Assembly: GCF_000576635.1 (NCBI RefSeq) | Contig: NZ_AVFL01000004.1 | Coordinates: 1 to 64,000, forward strand | Direction of reading: 5' to 3' | From: Skermanella stibiiresistens SB22 | Lineage (GTDB): Bacteria > Pseudomonadota > Alphaproteobacteria > Azospirillales > Azospirillaceae | Length of the DNA stretch: 64,000 nt | Shown here: piece by piece, positions 61,640-64,000 of the stretch | Layout: each line of letters opens with the position of its first letter | Position numbering within the stretch: the first letter of the stretch is position 1 | Notes under the pieces: generated by a model | Told to the model about the DNA's origin: nothing | Database searches by the model: none | What the model saw: the letters and a program-made list of their open reading frames with translations, nothing else | Translations under genes and position numbers: made by a program

Positions 61640-63667
61640 TTACAGCAGCCAGATCCCGTCGTCTATCTGACCCGCCAGATGGATCTGGTGCTCCCGCGAC
61701 TCCGAGAAATCCAGCACGACCGAGGCGCGGCCGACCCCGGCGTCCAAGGCTCCCTTCCAAGCGGCGAACCCTCCCGGATCCGCTTCGCGATCCAACACGT
61801 TGAGATAGAGCTGTCTGACGAATCCGGCGTTGTCGAGCGTGCCATACGCCTCTTGGAATTCGGCCGAGTTGGTGAAGCCCTCCGCCACCTGTTGATATGC
61901 CAACCCGGACTGCACGGCGCCCTTCCAGGCCCCCAAACCGCCAGGGTCGGGCAGCCGGTCGAACACGCTGTCGTAGAGCCGCGCGATGGTGGCGGCCTGA
62001 TCGTCACGCAGCCACAAGCCATTGTCCGTTGTGACGCCGCTCCTCTGGACGTTCTCGGGGGACTCGGAGAAGCCCACAAGGGCCTCGGCACGGGTCATGC
62101 CGGCGTTCAACGCCCCTTGCCATGCCGCCAAGCCGGGCGCGTCCGGCGCGCGGTCCAGGACGTTCTGGTACAGCAGCGTGACGAAGCCCCCATTATCCAG
62201 GTCGCCGTATCGTTGCTGGAACTCGGCCGATGTCGTGAAACCGTTGGCCACCTGCTGGAGCGTCTGGCTGTTGGAGGTCAGCGCGTTGGTCCAGGCCTTC
62301 AGCCCGTCCATGTCGGGCGCCCGGTCCAGCGCGGCGTCGTAGAGCCTGTGGACTTGGGCCGCGGGATGGGTGGCGTCGGCGATGTATTGCCCATCCAGGA
62401 AAACGAAGCTCTCGATGTTGGTGGCCGTGTCGGTTCCGTCCGGTCCGGTCACCGTGTCAGCGGCGCCGGGGGAGATCGAGATCGCGGTATACTGGCGGGC
62501 GCTCGACCACACGGCGGTATCGAATCCGGGACCGCCATCGATCGTGTCGTCTCCGGCGCCGGGAGTGATCACGTCGTTGCCCGTCAGTCCATTGATGGTC
62601 TCGTTGCCACCGTTGCTGGCACTGGGAAAAGCCGGGCCCGGCCACTGATCGTTGCCGTCGGTCAAGTTCCTGACATCCGGGTCGTCGTCGGTGACCGTCC
62701 CGGTGGCGGCGCCGGCGTCGACCACCACCGCGGCTCCCGAAGGATTGGACAACGTCACCACGAACGTTTCATTGCCTTCGTGAACACTGTCCCCGGCGAC
62801 GACGATGTCGATCGTTTTGCTGTTCTCGCCGGGAGCGAAGGTCAGCGTGCCTTGAAGAGAAGTTCCCGCCACGAAATCACTCGCGTCGACCGGAGCGGTC
62901 CCGGTCGGTACGATCGAGTAGTCCACCGTGGTGGTGTTGGCGTTGATGGCGTCGCTGGCGCCGCCACGCAGCGCCGTGAAAGTGTAAGTGGTCGTGGTGC
63001 CCTCGGTGCCCTCCGCGAGGGTCAACTCCCCCGCCGACATGGCCAGAAGTTCCTGACCACTGTCGAGGATTGGGAAGAAGGCTATGTGGAAGCTATCGTT
63101 GACCCCGGTGTTCTCCCCCTGATGGAGGGTCATCGACGCGCCGTTGATCGTCTGGCCATTCTGGATCGTCCCGGAAGCCTGGATCTGTCCGGGTGCCGAG
63201 TAAGTCGGAATTTCCGGGGAAGTGGTGCCAACCGGTCCGAAATTGGCCGGTGTCACGAAATCCTGGAGCAGCACCCTGCTTTCGAGGGGAGCGAAGGTAT
63301 TTTCCTCGACGCCATGGAAATGCGCGTAGTTGGTGGGATGTGGACTGCCAACATCAGGCGTGGCGGGCGGGGATTCATTGGCGTTGTAAAGGACGAAACC
63401 ATCCACTGGAACACCAAGGTCATTGGTGAACTGGAACCGGAAATCCGAGAACCTGAATCCGTTCCCGTTCGCGGCGTCTCCGGCCGGCTCCGTGAACACG
63501 ATATCGGTGATGCCATGGGCGGCGCCGCCAAAGATGGCCGTCGGCGTATAATCGACACTGATCTGAAAAACCTGCGATCCCTGAACTGGCGCCGTGACCG
63601 TCACATGGTCTGGAGCCACGACCGTCCAAGTTCCGCTGCCCACAGTCACATTCGTGGTCGTACTCAC
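61640..63667 (-). CDS. DUF4214/Calx-beta/RTX secreted protein
   Basis: 675 aa. The N-terminal 220 residues resemble spondin/PEP-like beta proteins without clear family. A Calx-beta domain (about 228-330: GELTLAEGTEGTTTTYTFTA, ENSKTIDIVVAGDSVHEGNE) and RTX repeats (about 350-395: GLTGNDVITPGAGDDTIDGG) follow. Three DUF4214 modules end the protein (HRLYDAALDRAPDMDGLKAW, LLYQNVLDRAPDAPGLAAWQ, RLYDSVFDRLPDPGGLGAWK with YLNVLDREADPGGFAAWKGA). It is probably secreted by a type I system and binds calcium. The start is GTG at 63667 with GGAG 8 bp before it. It sits between the nucleotidase and dapD genes. Confidence 0.85.
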   Translation of the reverse strand: MSTTTNVTVGSGTWTVVAPDHVTVTAPVQGSQVFQISVDYTPTAIFGGAAHGITDIVFTEPAGDAANGNGFRFSDFRFQFTNDLGVPVDGFVLYNANESPPATPDVGSPHPTNYAHFHGVEENTFAPLESRVLLQDFVTPANFGPVGTTSPEIPTYSAPGQIQASGTIQNGQTINGASMTLHQGENTGVNDSFHIAFFPILDSGQELLAMSAGELTLAEGTEGTTTTYTFTALRGGASDAINANTTTVDYSIVPTGTAPVDASDFVAGTSLQGTLTFAPGENSKTIDIVVAGDSVHEGNETFVVTLSNPSGAAVVVDAGAATGTVTDDDPDVRNLTDGNDQWPGPAFPSASNGGNETINGLTGNDVITPGAGDDTIDGGPGFDTAVWSSARQYTAISISPGAADTVTGPDGTDTATNIESFVFLDGQYIADATHPAAQVHRLYDAALDRAPDMDGLKAWTNALTSNSQTLQQVANGFTTSAEFQQRYGDLDNGGFVTLLYQNVLDRAPDAPGLAAWQGALNAGMTRAEALVGFSESPENVQRSGVTTDNGLWLRDDQAATIARLYDSVFDRLPDPGGLGAWKGAVQSGLAYQQVAEGFTNSAEFQEAYGTLDNAGFVRQLYLNVLDREADPGGFAAWKGALDAGVGRASVVLDFSESREHQIHLAGQIDDGIWLL

Positions 63668-63847
63668 AGGTCGTCTCCATGAGTTGATGGTCGATCGAAG
63701 TCATGCGAGATCGGATCGCCAACTTGTCAACATACTTGGATTGACCAGCTGGCGAGTTTAAATTTTAGCGTTTAACAATTGACCTGTGATCAGTCTATTC
63801 GGTTCAGGAACATAGTCATTCGAACAGTTCCTCAACCGTCCAGCGGG

Positions 63848-64000
63848 TCACTTCCCGACGGACCCGCTCAACTCGACCAGCCAGGGGATCAAGTCATCCA
63901 CCGCGTGGTGGATGTGGTCGCCATGGCCGACGCCGCCGTGGTCCGGCCGCGCGTAATCGGCCTCGGTGCGGACCCATACCGTCGTCATCCCAAGCGCCGC
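63848..64000 (-). CDS. HAD-family pyrimidine 5'-nucleotidase (C-terminal fragment)
   Basis: The last 50 residues of a gene that continues beyond the right edge. They read LGMTTVWVRTEADYARPDHG, then HIHHAVDDLIPWLVELSG, the end of HAD hydrolases of the pyrimidine 5'-nucleotidase type (motif: GM.TV.V..., H...DDL..WL). In many alphaproteobacteria this gene lies next to dapD, which supports the call. It would dephosphorylate pyrimidine mononucleotides in the cytoplasm. Confidence 0.75.
   Translation of the reverse strand, partial: AALGMTTVWVRTEADYARPDHGGVGHGDHIHHAVDDLIPWLVELSGSVGK

Noticed and set aside
63842-63868. AGCGGGTC/GACCCGCT hairpin as terminator of the nucleotidase gene.
   Set aside because: It overlaps the stop codon and coding end, with an 11-base loop and no T run; too weak to list.

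Overview
The window is GC-rich, densely coded DNA from an alphaproteobacterium, most likely of the Rhodospirillales (Azospirillum/Skermanella-like). That placement is inferred from family content: HisKA_2-type kinases with single-domain receivers, a GapR/DUF2312 protein, a possible EcfG-type promoter and succinylase-pathway dapD/dapE. The genus cannot be fixed from sequence reading alone. No tRNA, rRNA, IS element or CRISPR array was seen.

Layout. 1-7.5 kb: housekeeping and signalling genes (start of a LivG-like ABC ATPase, a shortened MalT/LuxR-type regulator, a 3-hydroxybutyrate-oligomer hydrolase lipoprotein, a kinase/receiver pair, a GapR-like protein, pxpA). 7.5-14 kb: an exosortase-associated LuxI-like acyltransferase followed by a ThiF(E1)-nitroreductase fusion, a second kinase/receiver pair, and a PEP-CTERM protein behind a very good sigma-54 promoter. 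14.1-28.6 kb: a 13-gene minus-strand operon, the core exosortase A (XrtA) exopolysaccharide locus. In transcription order it encodes an export lipoprotein, chain-length protein, tyrosine autokinase, outer-membrane protein, ATPase, deacetylase, FemAB protein, glycosyltransferase, XrtA-EpsI, a 54-aa membrane peptide, a trypsin-like lipoprotein, a GT39-like protein and a flavoprotein. Many of its genes are joined by ATGA or TGATG overlaps. 28.9-49.8 kb: accessory polysaccharide genes (FkbM methyltransferase, Wzx-like flippase, GT2, a 1582-aa RTX/carbohydrate-binding enzyme-like protein, a GT39-like protein, a GT4-GT2 fusion, the exosortase-A-associated O-antigen ligase-like protein, GT4, an alpha/alpha-toroid protein, an AAC(3)-like acyltransferase and a second deacetylase-like protein). 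49.8-58.6 kb: the regulatory module prsK-prsR-prsT plus a hybrid kinase and a NarL-type regulator whose receiver lacks the phospho-accepting Asp. 58.9-64 kb: dapD-dapE, a small membrane protein, a DUF4214/Calx-beta/RTX protein, and the end of a HAD-type pyrimidine 5'-nucleotidase.

How it works together. The Wzx/Wzy-type genes would assemble and export an exopolysaccharide. XrtA would cleave and anchor PEP-CTERM proteins. PrsK/PrsR would activate sigma-54 promoters, and the only PEP-CTERM substrate gene in the window has one. The initiating sugar transferase and the amidotransferase usual for these loci are not in the window. The least explained unit is the acyltransferase plus E1-nitroreductase pair at 8.1-11.2 kb, which has the content of a small acyl-amino-acid modification pathway.
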